Shown here: positions 1 to 13,816 of the stretch, in pieces
Position numbering within the stretch: the first letter of the stretch is position 1
How the letters are laid out: each line of letters opens with the position of its first letter
Source of the DNA: Paulownia fortunei
Lineage: Eukaryota; Streptophyta; Magnoliopsida; Lamiales; Paulowniaceae
Direction: 5' to 3'
NCBI GenBank assembly: GCA_019321725.1
Contig: JAGSPU010000054.1
Location: 248,001-312,000, forward strand
Length of the DNA stretch: 64,000 bases
Translations under genes and position numbers: made by a program
The notes under the pieces: generated by a model
What the model saw: only the letters and a program-made list of their open reading frames with translations
The model's database searches: none
What the model was told of the DNA's origin: nothing

Positions 1-3000
1 CGTTCAAGAAGCAAATCAGAAGTTGAATTGCCCTCTGCACCCTCATCAACAAGATAATCTGTTTGAGACAAGAAATCATGTTTCATCTTCATAAGTAGGC
101 AATGTAATGCATCTCAAACACCAAAATTCCTCCAGACAAAGACAAAGTAAAATGTAGCGAGACAGTACATTTCTGTGTCAGCAAGACTTCAGCGGACTAA
201 CTTGAGAATCAAATTTAAGTAAGATTTCTCATTTTTTAAACTTATATGAGCCATTAAATTTAGACACGTTGTGAATTTGATGAAAACTACGAACTCAGTT
301 AAGCGCCAAAATTACGAAATTACTTAGTTGCTCCCTTAATTTAGTATATAAAGCCCCATAATAAAAGCATTAATACCAATAAAAAACATGTTTTCCCACT
401 AAGAGGTACTATTTCGGGGTTCACAAAGACTAACCCTAGCAGCAATATAGATACAAACCCACAGAGAGAAATATACACTTGAGTAGGGTGTTTGTCTGCA
501 TGAATGCAAGTGCAAATGCCTGTATCCACGCAAATACTTTTGTATAGGAGACTGAGTGTGCATGTATGTGCGGCTGCAAGTGTACTAGTGTATCTCTGTG
601 TCTGCACATGTTTGTTATGAACTTGTACACATTCTAAAATTAATTCATACATAACAAATTAGCTGTTGACATACACATTTCCATTATACAAAAAGAATAA
701 GAGGAAAAGAGGGTGGGGGCTCTTTAGAACTTCATTTTGATGCTTCCTAAACCAACATCTCAATGCTGTCCGGTTTATTGTCTAAAATTACCTCTTTATC
801 CTAAGTGTGTGCTGAATGTGTCATTAAGCCTTCTACTCTGTAACTCTAGGTACGTGTTATCAACATGGCCAAGTTCTGGAAAGGAACAGTGCCTAGCTTG
901 TGTGACTGACATGTCCAACACTGACAACTGAATCTCAAAGAAAATCAATGCCTACTAGGAAAGAAAACTGGTGCCTTTAGAGAAGATTATTTGTCACAAA
1001 AGAAAAAGGCATGCAAGAAATCTGCCAAGATAACATAGCTACAGAGAAATTCCCTAGGATTCAATATTAAAGCATTACCCAAATACAGTACGTCATGTCA
1101 GCTGATCACGGAATGAATAACATAAATACATATTGAAAGGATTATAGTAAGAGAAAATGACCAAGAAGATAAACCATCCCGGCCATCGAGGACAACTTTC
1201 ATACTAGGGTCATAGGTAGCAGCATTTAATGCAGAATGAACAAAAAAAGAACAACTCACTGCAATATACCACTAAAACTATGCGGGGTCCTTTGAGAACT
1301 AATGATTTTTGGTAGGATTATACGAACAAAAACTGGTACCATTAGAGAAGTTGATTATTTGTCATAAAAAGAAATAGGAATACATGAAATCTGCCCAAAC
1401 TTAACATAACTATAGAGAAATTTCATAGGATTCAATATTAAGCATTAACCAAATACAGTACATCATCTAGGCTGATCACTGAATGAATAGCAATAAATAC
1501 ATTTTGAAAGGATTATAATAAGACAAATTGACCAAGAAGATAAACGATCCTGGCCATCAAGGAACTTTCAAACTAGGGTCATAGGTAACAGCATGTAATG
1601 CAGCACGAAGAAGAACACCTCACTGCAATAGACCACTAAAGCTATGTTGGGCCCTTCGAGAAATAATGATTTTTGGTAGGCTTTTAGGATTGTAGTCAGT
1701 GTTTAAAAGATATTATCAGCATCAGAAGGAATACAGACCATAAATATTGGAGGACCTCTCAAGCATGATTTTACAATTGATCATAACAGCATGAATAACC
1801 ATTACAGCACCTTCATCATAGAGAGCAGCAGCAACAACCTTTAACAATCATACAAGAATTAGTTAGCACAATTTCTGTAAATACAAAGTGCCTGGAACGG
1901 AAGTAACAAGAAGTTCATACCGAATTATCCGAAATGAAAGCTAAAATTCGAAAAGCTGTAGTGAGCTGGGCAATGGAGGAATCACGAAGAATAACACCAG
2001 GAAAATCCTTCTCAGTAATACGTTTTCCAATTAGATTATCAACAACATTACCGTCAGAACTACTGGAAGAATCTCCAACTACATTATCAACATCCATCAT
2101 GTCAGATGCTAAAACACTGTCTGAAGCCATGTGAACATCTCCTCCAGAAGCCAAAACAGCAGCATATCGTAAGAGTCCAATTGCCCCATTTCTATGGTAA
2201 ACTACACCAGCATCTATCCATTCCAAAAGCCGAGCAGGAGCATCTTTCTTGTTGGAACCTGGGGAGGAGGAATGTAATGCCCTATGCAGTTCCTTTGCAT
2301 GGTCAATCCAAGACGTCAAAGAAGTTGCAGTAGAATCAGTTACAATAACTTCAAAAATCTCAGCTGCTGAGTGAAAGATTGCAAGATTTAACGGTGATAC
2401 TCCTGTAAGTTAAGAATTTTGCCACTTATAAGAATATAGAAACACAGTAAAACCTCCATCACTCAAGTCACTCAAATACCAGTATTCAAGAAAACAGGAT
2501 CAAGTTCCCTTCCAGAATGCAAAGAGGTCAGCAAAACTTTGAGAGCCTGCAGCAGAAAAAGAATAAAAGGTTCCTCATAGTAAAAACAGAACCACTGTAG
2601 ATACGGTGACCCAAACATCAAAAATTAAAGAGAAGCAGAAATTTATGCACTCATCAGATGGTTCCTATGCACTAGGAACCACCAATGATGATGATTTCTA
2701 TAAAGACAGAAACTAAAAAAGGTTTATCGCACGAAAAATGTGAAGCTCATTAATATTTTTTACAAGGACCATGCCAAAGAAATGGTAATATTAGACCATT
2801 CATAACACAGGCTGGAAAATGTAGATAATATACCTCTGGGAAATTCACCAAAACCAACAGAGCCTGGCGCCCACATTCTGACCTGGAAGAGATCAGTTCG
2901 AAGGCTTAAGCCAGTTGAAAATATAGAATAATCCACTTTAAGCAAAACAACAAGCATAGGCTACCTTGAGAGGCGACAAAGATCCCACAGCGCCCATAAA

Positions 3001-6000
3001 AATTCTTCAGTATTTGGAGTCAAGTTACATAAACTATCTACGGCAATTAACTGGAAAAATATTCACAAGAAAATGCAAATAGTTTTGGAAAGAAGCTTTA
3101 AAACAAATAAAAGAACATAAATCACGGTAAATGAAAAACAGGAAAAACAACTACTTGAATAAAATCTAATGGCGGAGAGACCAAAATCAGAATATGAAAC
3201 ATTATAGAAAGCATAAAGTCATAGAGAAACTGAACTTACTGCCCTCATGTGCATCTCAACGATCATGCCAACTTCCTTGGGGCGACAAAAGAATCCTTTG
3301 GACATCAAGACATATGCATAGCGAAGTGAAAGCAAGTCTTCCTTCTGATCATCCTCAATACCCCTTAAAGCATGGATAATGGTTGAGGACACTTCAGGGT
3401 CATGTAGAAGGAAATCTAATCCTGAAAGTAAAAGTAGCAACGTAAATGACAACATATTACAACTTGACTTGGGTATGAGACAAAGGTAGCAGTCATAAAC
3501 CTGAGCGACAAAAGAGGAGCGAAAGAATTATTGCTTCAATATGCGACACAATGTCCACAAACAAGTCTATTGCATGCCCTGTTTCAGATCGCAAAACAGA
3601 AGATGACAGCAATGCAGCTGATAAAGGAAGGAAACCCCTCTCCTGTTTGAAAAAATGCAAAATTAATCATGCAGCATGAAAGATAGATCATTATACAACA
3701 AAAAGGAATAGATAAGAAGGGTAATAAAAGATAGCAATGCAATTCAGGTATAAATAAATATATAAAAAAAAAAAAGAGATCATGGAAGCATGCCAAGAAA
3801 GAGGAACTTATGAAATCAGGGTTCTCATCTACCCAGATTGTAAGAAGTTAGAAAGAGAAAGGAAATATGACATCAAGGAACTCATGAAATAGGGGTTCTC
3901 ATCTACCCAGAGTATAAGATGGTAGTTTATGCAGAGAAGAAAGGGAAAAGAAATAAGACATCAAGGCCCTTGTTTGGTGTTGGGTGGCAGGAAGAAAACA
4001 AGGAAAGAGGATCCCAAGCACATGGGCTTTGAAAAAGAGACAAGAAGCATCATAGGTGTGATCCATGCCATTGTAATCCTAGAGGCGCATATGTGTTTTT
4101 ATGTTCATCATAGAAATAGAAAAATGCATTCAAAAGATTATATCTCAAAAAAATAGGATTATAATTTTATACAAGACTTCAGTAATTGAAAGGTGTTCTT
4201 AGGGGGTGGGGCAGTCATACAATTCCTCAAGGCAGTGCTGGGGGAGTTTCTCTGTGGGGAGCATGCTGGGGCATGCTCTTTCGGGCCACACGTCTTTTGC
4301 GCCCCAAGTCACTACCAAAGATGCCCCAGAGATGTGTGAAACAGAAAGTTCTTTTTTTAACTTCAGAATGCTCAAAATGCCATAAATTTTGATTAACAAC
4401 AGCTTCAAGGCTCAAATTTACAAGACCAACATCATTTTTCTAAAAAGCATATCTATTATTCATGGTTTTTATAATTAAAAATATTTATCCTATCATATTT
4501 TATCTTTTAGATACTAGATTTACAATTTCTTACATTATTTTTAGTCCTTTAACATCACTTTACATATGATTAGATTATAAAATTATAAAACTTATAGGCA
4601 TACCCGATGCCTATAGCATACGCCACACTCCAAGACGTGGAAAAACTCCCCAATGTGTTTGCCATTGAACTACAGTTCAGTATCACATTCTTGAACTAAG
4701 AAAATAGATAAACTGAAATGAATTACAGGCTATTACTCATGGATCTTGCACATATTGCGAAAAATGCAAAAGTTAGTTGGATCAAGCAGCAGCAATCTTG
4801 AAGAAAGTACTCCTAAAATGGCAATAAGCAAACAGTAACTGAAAATTAAGGTGCACGGCCTGTTTTGTTTAGAATGGCACATCTGGCCAAGCACAAGTTA
4901 GAGGACATTTCGTTTCTTGGTTTTATTCCACGATTCTCACCTCCCATTACTTCCGAACAAAAATTGTTCAACTTGCCAATCACATAACTTGATATAGTTG
5001 TTTGAAGTTTTTTCTCTTGCTTGTACTAACCATAATCAATGGGTTGATTTAATCTCGCGACCTTCTTCTATTACTTCTTCTAGGCTTCTGTATGTCCATC
5101 TTCTAGGTTCTTAATTATTGTGATTTATAGCGAGAATTTTAAAAGTAAAAGTAGAATTTGCTTTTCTCAGAAACAAAGAGGCCGAAAAAATCTTAAACAA
5201 ACATAAAAAATTAAGACTAAATAAACTTATTGAATCAACAATATAAATTAAAAAAAACTAGCTCACTCTCATTTTTAACAGAAGGAAGAGGAAAGGAAAA
5301 GGAGAAGAATGAAGAGGATGAGAATTAATATGCAACTAAACTCTGGAAGAACTCTCATATACAGATGAAGGAACCCCTCTGATGACCAAGGAAATGATAA
5401 TATAACAGCATACCTTCAAAAGGGAAAGTAAATGAGAGTCAATGTCCCAATTTACAAAGCCACAATTTGACAGATTAATCAAGCCACTGGTTGTTTTATA
5501 TGCCAATTGTCCAGCATCACCAAGGATGAAGAATCTGCTTGCAGCAGCCATTGGAGAAGGATCATCAATTGGACCACTCAACTTTATCAATTTCTGCAAC
5601 AATACTTGTCGACAAATGTGTACTCAGATAGAAGTAATTTTCATAAGCTAGTGTTAGATATAAAACATTCATGCATCAAAAGATTTAGATGATTCATCAG
5701 TTACTATGGTCTCCGAATTAAAATAAGCAGGCGGTATAATGGAAAAACTAACCAAGAGTTTCTTGAGTTGCACTTTAGCACTCGCAAGCATATCCAAAGT
5801 AAAATTTGTAACCCGACCAATGGCAGATATACCACCTAGTACAGATAATACGTGCACTGCAGATAAGAGATAATATAGATTTTAATGAGCCAATCGAAAA
5901 CTATCAAGTCAGTTCAATGAAATTTATTGCTGATAGTAGTGCACCCACAAACAACACTTCCCCAATGGGCCCAATCCCAGGATAGAAAAAATGCTGGCTA

Positions 6001-9000
6001 AGTCCAGCTTTACTTGAGGGCTTTGCCTTTTTTGGATGTCAGCGAGATTGGCTTCATTCACAGAGTCAAATACTATACTATTATAGAGTCAGACATCAGT
6101 GTCTTCAACTCCCATCCACAAAAAGCACAAGGAATAAGAGCAATCATATTTTAGCACAATTTTAAAATTAATAACTCAAAGTAGGAAAATACAATCATGT
6201 AAATGCCATAATGCTGCGCAAAAAAGGTTTATTTTCTCATTTATGAAGATGAACGGGATATATGCATGTCTGCCCATATTTATGTGCGTGTTTATAAAAA
6301 ACACAAGCACTTACATCTATCCTTCTAGATGTAAGTGACCACATGCAAGATAGCAAAATGCAGCATGTACCTCATATCTACAAGAAACTTCATAAAAACG
6401 CATTCGATGAAGTATATAAGTTGCAAGGGAGGCAACATCATGCCTCTGATTCTCCAACAACAACTTCAACAACTGATTATAACCATCACTAGTGCCGGCT
6501 GGAATGCTTTCGTCTTCCCGAGGCCACCATCCTAGGAAACCTTCACAGCCAATTGAATGCAAAGTAGCTCGCTCAATGACTCCAAGCAGCAATAATGTAA
6601 GAGAGGTAGAATTTTGCATTCGGTGAGTGAAAACATATCCCAGCTGCTTCATGCCACCATAATTAACAAAGTGAAAGCAGCTCTCTTTAGCAGAGCACAA
6701 CAAACGAGCCATGCACAACCAAAGAATTGTATTCTTATTCTGAAAAAAAAAATTAGAACCAAACAACAGCTTTTAAATGCACATCACTTGATATGGCAGA
6801 TGGATTAAAAGGATAAGAGAAAATTGAAACAATATGACTGGTCTGATAGAAGCATCAAGAATATGCGAACAGCATCCAAAATTTTGCAGGGCATACAGAT
6901 TCCAGCTACCTGTGAAAGATGTAGATATCCCACATTTCCAGCACTGCTACAGAAATCAAAGTGTTGGTGTAAAGTTTCCAGCAACTCTTTGGAAGTAGGG
7001 ACACCTGCCTCAAATTCAAGAACCAAGCTTTCTGCTGAAGAATCAGCAGATGGATCCTCAGATTGATTCTGAAGCCTTTTATAAAGGTCCAAAAGTTCCT
7101 TCAGAGCTTCAGTAACAGTGTGATCAGCATCTCCACCACTTATCAATCTATCAATCCCCAGTTGCTTTGGATCAATAGTTTTGTGAGATGAGCAAGGGGT
7201 TCCATACGTTGAGGTCACTGATAATAAGGAACTGATAACTTTATCAGCTGCTACTCCAAGGTTCTGAGAGTCCAAACTTTTAAAAACTAGCAGCAGAAAT
7301 TTTCTTAATTCAAGCGGAATATCCAATACAACAACTGCTTGAGATAATATTTTCAGGGGAGATACAAGTTCCCTAATTGTCAACATAGTGGGATGAAAAG
7401 CAGGAGGCAAATCTTCTAGGTTTCCCTCAACAGCAGTAACAGTATCTGTCAAAGAGGTATCTAAATCTACTTCTATGTTAAACTGGCCTAAATCTTCTGC
7501 TGTATTCCCATATATGACCATGCTTAGGCTGCGATAGCTGCCTCTTACAAAAAATGATTTGTAACCACGGCCTATAACAAGATAGTGCATTAGTATGTCT
7601 TTCCACTGAAAAAACATAAAAAAGGAAATGCAATAAAATTTCAAATCAACAAATAATAGCAACTTTTGACATACTCAGCAGGTATTCCAAGCTAATTACA
7701 CTAATCAACAGATTCCATGGGATGATTTGTCAAATAAGGGAAAACATGGAGCAGAAATTGCACCATTCACAATCAAGTGCATCAATGAGAAATTGCTCCT
7801 TTAAATGCCACTCAAATGGGACTGAAGGAGTAATTTCTCTTTGTACATAGATGTAGAAGGACCTTTCGTGGATGCATTAGTATATTCAGGTTATAAGGTC
7901 TGCCAATAGATATATGACAAGTGGGGTAATAGGAAAGTGTGCGGATGGAAGAAATTTTATAAATTAATAATGAGAAACAGGCACAAGGACCCACCAAAGT
8001 ATACTTTATAATCTTAAAAAAGGAAACACAGAAAAAGGAATGCAAATAACAATATCATGCAAAGACTAAGAGTAACTGTGAATGTATTGGAGTATACTGT
8101 TTTAAATTACAAAGAACATTTGAAATTATAGTACACACCTCAACCTCAAGCATATTTGATGATGAATGAGAATACAAACAAGGCAGGCACAACCGTCTAA
8201 ATCTCGTCTCTCCTTCACACTGAATAAAAACCTCCAAAGCAAATGATGGAGGTGAAGTGGCCCTTCACAGAGAGAAGAATAATGTAAGATTGCATATTAC
8301 AGAACATACTAGAACAAAAGATCGCATGACAAATTGAAAAATTAATTAGAAAAAAAAGTGGTACAACCCATAACTGCTCTAGAGCATATCTGCTTGGGCG
8401 ACATAATTCAGAAGCCACGATCTCAAATATTAAATTATACATAAATTCCAGATAAAATTATAAACACATGTATATCGACCATACCCCATAAGCTTCACTG
8501 CAGGACAAATTGATGAAGCATTCTGCTCAAGGAACTCACAAGCAGTGATGACTACAGGCTCTGAAAATAACACCTGGAATAAAAGACATAAGAGGAACAT
8601 TTTTATGATTTATCCAAAATGTAGATGATAGCAGAGTTGAGAAAATAATCTTATACATCTCACAGAAAAAATAAAATAATCATGCATGAGAAAACTGTGT
8701 GTAGTTTCACAAATTAAGACACCATATCAGCAGCATAAGTTATATAAGCCCGAATTTTTTTCCAGATAGAAGATTAGGGGTCAAGCAGAAGGTGATAAAA
8801 TGCTTCATGATGAAGATGAGACAGAATGGACTAGTTTTAAATTGCTCAAGTAATTGACAAAGAAGGAACAAGAATACCAACAATTAGATAATTAAGACCT
8901 CACGTGTCATGCCCTGCGATAAAGAGATTCAGAAGATGATGTCACAATTACCTTAAGGAATAACAAGCAAACCAATATCTCCAATAGTTGCAAATGTGTC

Positions 9001-12000
9001 CCCAGGCTCACACATATTCCAAGTTTTGGACATTAAGCCCACAGGACCACTTACTTGGACTAAAGCAACTACATGAAAAGATACCCCCATTGTCATCAGT
9101 GTGACCTCAGGTAAACAATTATCCATAGAAATGGCAACCTGCCCATCCAGAGTTGGGTTCTAAGATGAACAACAATTCACAACAAGTATCTGTCTCAAAG
9201 GTTTGAAACTACTAGTTGCCAAGCAGCATGAGTGAAGCAAGTTCAGCAATAGCCGTACAGCAAAGTGCGAAGATGAAGGCCAAGTCAGTTGGCCACTTTG
9301 GACCTTTTTCATACTCTAATTTTAATCCAGTGAAAGACTGATTGCCAAAGTTTGGAAGCTAAGCAAGCCACTGAACATATGCCAACCAATAAGGAACAAA
9401 GCTTAGTGTAGGTGTAGAAAAATAGGCCCAAATAATTCTCAAACACTGTGGGGATCCTATCTTTGAAGGAAATATAAGAGTTCCAATCAGTTTTCAGACT
9501 GATGATAAAAATGAATGAGGGGCGATTATATCCACTAATAAAATACGTGTTAGTCAGTTTGTTTCAAAACTCAATAGTTACAACTTACATAAGCATGGAC
9601 TTCAAACTGAACATAACAGGGTATTGAAGAGGCCACAAAAAGGGAATAACTATGGCTGGGAGTGAAGAAGTGTGGAAAAACAAAAATGTCACTTGAGAAC
9701 ATTAAATGCTTGTGAATCAAGTCATTTTGAGCCCTAAGGAATAAGAATATAAACTCAGGGGGAACCACAAAAAATAATTTATCTATTGGGCAAATCTTGT
9801 TCATCCAACCCCCGCCCCTTTTTGGCATTCGGAGGAGATTTGGAAATTAGAGTTCAGGGCTTTTACATCTTTAATTCCAACCAACCATAATAAAGAGAGA
9901 ACAGAAAATGCATTTTCTAAATGAGGAGATAATGCATAATTGGCTCTGATTGTTGGAAACCCAGTAAAGACAGTTACTCAGATGAATATTTTGTTCTGAG
10001 CATATAATGATGGATGGAATGGAGGGTCCCAAGTAATTCTGAAATTTGAGAGAGGGGTTCTGATTAAGCACCAAAGTTAAAATAATGATGACAGTGGAGA
10101 AAACAGAGGGTATATTGAAGCTAAGTTGAGAAAATAATAGTCACAGAGTATACTGAAACCCATAACGAAAGTACAATAATCTATAACTGTCATAAAAGTT
10201 CTATGCCTGACATGGTCCTAGAAGAGACTATAGTGAATCTATAAGTACATGTTAGTGATTCAAATACAGTAAGGCCCATCCACAGCTTTACAAGTGTGTA
10301 CAGTAGGTGAGAGGCAAAAGGAAATAAATTAGGAAGATATGAAAAAGTATAACTAGTCCATAAGTAGTTAATCCGAACACAAAGAAAGAAAGCAAATAAT
10401 GTTGTTTTCAGGTCATCGGAAAGGTGGAAGAAAAGGATGACAAAGTTAATGGGAGTATGAAAAGAAAAGGTAATCAGGAACTATGACAGTGGTTGTATCA
10501 TATAAAAGAAGAGATTACAGGAAAGAAGAAAAGTCGCCACTGTGCCAAAGCACAATAATATATGCAAGAAGAATTCAACAAAGAATCCATCACCAGCCAA
10601 AAATTAGTATAGAACGGTAGTACTATAAAGTTTATAGAAACCTAGATTAACGATTTTTAATGTAAAATGACTAGGTATCACAGAATGTTGGAAACAATCC
10701 CTTCCGCTTAAACCAAATTTGCCAGTAACACCGACTCCCAAGGTAATTCCATGAAAAGGCTCGCACATGCAATTTATTTTCTCATATAATTTTCTGCTGA
10801 CCAAAGGAGATGTGAATACACCTTTAGTAATGAACATCATTTTCATGAGCCTTTAGGTCATTCTCACCACTTTTAGTTGAATTGTCATGGTTATTCCATC
10901 ATCACCTTCTGGTGTTTACAAATCGTCAACCTCATTTTTTCTAATCATATAGCTATTTGACTATTTGAGTGTGTATATTTGTCATTTTCAAATGAGTAGA
11001 AAATGTAAAAGAAAACATCCCTTAAAAATATGTATCCTCTAAAGGTATGAGATTTTCAAAAGATTAAATATCAGCTTCCAGATTCTAAAACAAAGTTTTT
11101 AGATACTTCAGAAAATAATTGGAGGAATAGCAAAGTTACCTTCTGCAAGCTTTCTGACCAGCTTAATTGGGATATTCAGTAAGGTCACTTAGTGATTATT
11201 TCAAACGCAAGTACCTTGAACAAAATTATTCGTGGACAATGTGCTACCAGTGCATACAGGTAAAGTATGCAAAGGTAACATGCCAATTTCTGATGTATCC
11301 TGCGTTGAAGATTGGATATACAACTTGTTGAGCAGAGACTAACTTTGTGACAAAGGTCACACGGTCGAATTTGACATTAAAGATACTCATACTGGTCAGA
11401 TTAAGTTAACCACCCCCACCCAAAAACAAATAAATAAGCCCACTTCCAGGCAACCACAATGAAATTTTATCTTAACATTAATAATTAATTTGAACTCAAA
11501 ATTTGATTGGAGAAAGAAAAGTGAAAAATAAAATAAATGATTCCTTCTCTAGAAATTTCTAACAAGAAACAGTCCAACGCGAATCCACAAAGAGTTTTGA
11601 TGGGCCATCCAGTAAAGGTAGTCCCACTTGTTTATTCACCTTACTATTCCACTTAACCTACACTACCATCCACTAATACACCATTATAATTATGTATATC
11701 AGGCGAACTATGTTAACCATTCTCTAAGCTCTACCTAACACTCAATACAAAATTTACTCACACAATTACTCATAATTAAATTCCATTACAAATTTTTGTC
11801 CCTTGCATATAGTGAATCCTAACTGTACATATTAGCAAACAATAAAGTTCAAAATAAAGTTAAAAGATCAATCATACATAATACAAAGTTCACAATGCAA
11901 CTAATTTATGCATTAAGCAAAGTCTCTCTTTAGAGAAAAAAAAAATCTAGTAGAAAACCAGAAATATAATTTCCAAAAGTATAATCGCAGTTTCCGCAAA

Positions 12001-12151
12001 AGAAGTACCGAAATTACAGAAATAAGTCAAAAATTATATTAAATAATAAGTTTAGAAAAAAAAAATGATAAAATACCTCGTCGACGTACTCATCGAGATG
12101 GGGGTGAACGAATGTGTGGGCGTAGAGCACGCAGGGTTCAGGTCGACCCAT
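1..12151 (-). CDS. VIR: Protein virilizer homolog (VIR), N-terminal half, 15 exons, cut by window edge
   Basis: VIR is a scaffold subunit of the nuclear m6A mRNA methyltransferase writer complex (with MTA, MTB, FIP37, HAKAI). Exons, in transcript order: 12151-12077, 8573-8485, 8262-8139, 7571-6910, 6739-6371, 5856-5753, 5593-5414, 3642-3501, 3421-3240, 3050-2965, 2882-2834, 2546-2480, 2402-1921, 1838-1739, 58-1. The start is clear: MGRPEPCVLYAHTFVHPHLD is the family N-terminus. Other recognised blocks include GCEGFLGWWPRED (exon 5), SKGFFCRPKEVG (exon 9) and LLRYAAVLASGGD (exon 13). About 920 codons are present; plant VIR proteins exceed 2,000 residues, so the C-terminal half lies left of the window. 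Exon phases agree except at two places, near 7549-7554 and 5851-5854, where one base seems missing. The intron at 59-1738 holds a tandem duplication. Transcription diverges from TRAPPC8. Confidence 0.93.
962..1680. repeat. Tandem duplication of about 355 bp in a VIR intron
   Basis: Two diverged direct copies lie side by side, about 962-1316 and 1327-1680. Both begin near AAACTGGT and end in AATGATTTTTGGTAGG. They share long blocks such as GGATTCAATATTA and ACTAGGGTCATAGGTA in the same order. No coding signal was seen. Confidence 0.85.
3643..5413 (-). other. VIR intron 7 (1.8 kb)
   Basis: No exon or RNA gene was recognised inside. A GC-richer patch at about 4190-4340 stands out from the AT-rich intron but has no terminal repeats or frame that identify it. 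Confidence 0.6.
8574..12076 (-). other. VIR intron 1 (3.5 kb)
   Basis: Long first intron separating the 25-codon first coding exon from the rest. The donor after codon 25 and the acceptor before VLFSEPVVITACEF keep phase 0. I see no gene, clear transposon ends or strong repeat inside; it is ordinary AT-rich intron sequence. Confidence 0.75.
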
Positions 12152-12240
12152 CGTTTCTTCTGCCCTGACCCGAATTGAGTCGTGTTCAGTGGGCGGGCAG
12201 CAAAATTCTTAGGGCTTTACTTTTTAGTTGCAGAGCGCGG

Positions 12241-12911
12241 AGACGAAATACGCTTCGAATGGCTCACTCGGCCGAGTTGACTCGTTTTGTATGAGAGAGG
12301 CTGTAGGCCCAGATCTCCGGAAGGAATGAAGATGAAGTAGAGAGATCTCTGCAAATGGGCGTCTTGTGGGCTGATCAAGGCCCAAATATGGCCATATGGA
12401 TATTTAAAGGGCCTCAGGGGTGAGAATTTAATTAGGCCCATTTATTTTAATGGCTCCATCATCTCTTTGAAATGCTTTTCACTAACGGATAATTCTATAT
12501 GATTTTGCGTTCAGTCTGATCAATTATTGAACAACTTACTTAATATACTTGAGCTCGAAAATTTTGGTAATTATATTTTGGGGTTAATTTTACTTACCCT
12601 TTTTATTTTTATTGATAAAATTTTTATCCTCATCTATTCTCAATTATCTCACTCTTATCTCTCATATACTCTATACTCTTAAAAATAATCAAATCATCAT
12701 TACCTATTATTTATAATAAAATAAATTTAAAATATTTTAATATCAATATTTTATATTTATGTTCTAATAATTTTTTCAACTTGATTAGTTAATACTTAAT
12801 ACTATATATTTAAAATTATATTTACTTCAATTTTAATTGTTATTTTTTAATTTAATGTAGTTCTTATTAAATTCCTTATAGTATGATATTTATTATTAGT
12901 TAATACACTTT
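12241..12911 (+). repeat. Left arm of large inverted repeat, upstream of VIR
   Basis: Read on the plus strand, this arm matches the reverse complement of 13817-14483 over nearly its whole length with small indels. The best block is 12341-12415, which pairs with 14309-14383 with a single mismatch over 75 bp. The half nearest VIR carries several GGCCCA/TGGGC site II-like motifs and a TATTTAAA TATA-like motif. The inner half is AT-rich and more diverged. The outer end lies about 90 bp upstream of the VIR start codon. Coordinates are by eye, within about 10 bp. Confidence 0.92.
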
Positions 12912-13816
12912 ACTTATGAATTTTCTATATTATAATTATAACATATATAACATATATTTAAGTAATATTTTATTAAATATGTTAACTATTAGTAATGAAT
13001 TTTTATTTTAATGAAATTACCATAAGTTCACATAAAAATAGCCATTGAAATCAATAAAACTCTCGATCAATTAAATATTAATAGTTAATTAGTTAAGTTA
13101 AAAAATGCTATCAAATATAAATATAAGTATATTCATTTTATAAATTGTAAAGTAACTTTTCTATAAATATTAAGTAACGGTAATATGTTTTTTTTTTTAA
13201 GTATACGGAGTACACTGAAACAATAATAGTACAAGTGATTAAAGTTAGATATAACAAGATAACAATTAAGTAAAGTAAATAATTAAAAGTATATAGAAGT
13301 AAAGTGATATTTAACGAAGTTCAAATAAAATTGTGAAGAGTAAATAATTGAATCGTCCTGCACACATACACATAAGTATACCTAAAATTTGAATTCTAAT
13401 ATATTCTATTATTTTGACAATCATTTAAACATATAAATTTATTATGAGGTTTTATAATTTAAAAAATTCATATTTTGTCATCTTTTGAATTTTTGCAAAA
13501 TTATCATTTTAGTAAAAATATAAACTTTACAAGATTCTTGAATTTAAATATGTAGAATTTAATATACCTTTTTATATACAAGTTGCCATTTGAGAATAAT
13601 AAACTTTAGACTTTACATGTGATTGCATTAGGTGTTTATTATAATTATTTAAAATTTTTATAGTGAAGAAAGTGTGATTCTTATATGTGTTTCCTTATAT
13701 TCACATTTCCAACCCTACTTTTAGGTGCACATTTTACATATTTACCACGATAAATTCAAAAATCATATATATTAATTCGAATACATTTTTATTTCCTCAC
13801 AAAACCTACTATAAGT
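12912..13816. other. AT-rich spacer of the inverted repeat
   Basis: About 900 bp of very AT-rich sequence between the two arms, with no coding potential. I found no clean terminal repeats that would mark it as one inserted element. Confidence 0.6.

Noticed and set aside
4186..4415. Overlapping open frames in a GC-richer patch
   Set aside because: Lies inside VIR intron 7, matches no family, and overlapping frames on both strands are expected from GC-rich non-coding DNA.
6824..7066. 80-codon plus-strand open frame
   Set aside because: It is the antisense shadow of VIR exon 4.
12912..13816. Inverted-repeat spacer plus arms as a single foldback transposon
   Set aside because: The arms contain gene-proximal promoter sequence reaching within 55-90 bp of both start codons, and no target-site duplication was found at their outer ends. 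An inverted promoter duplication fits better.
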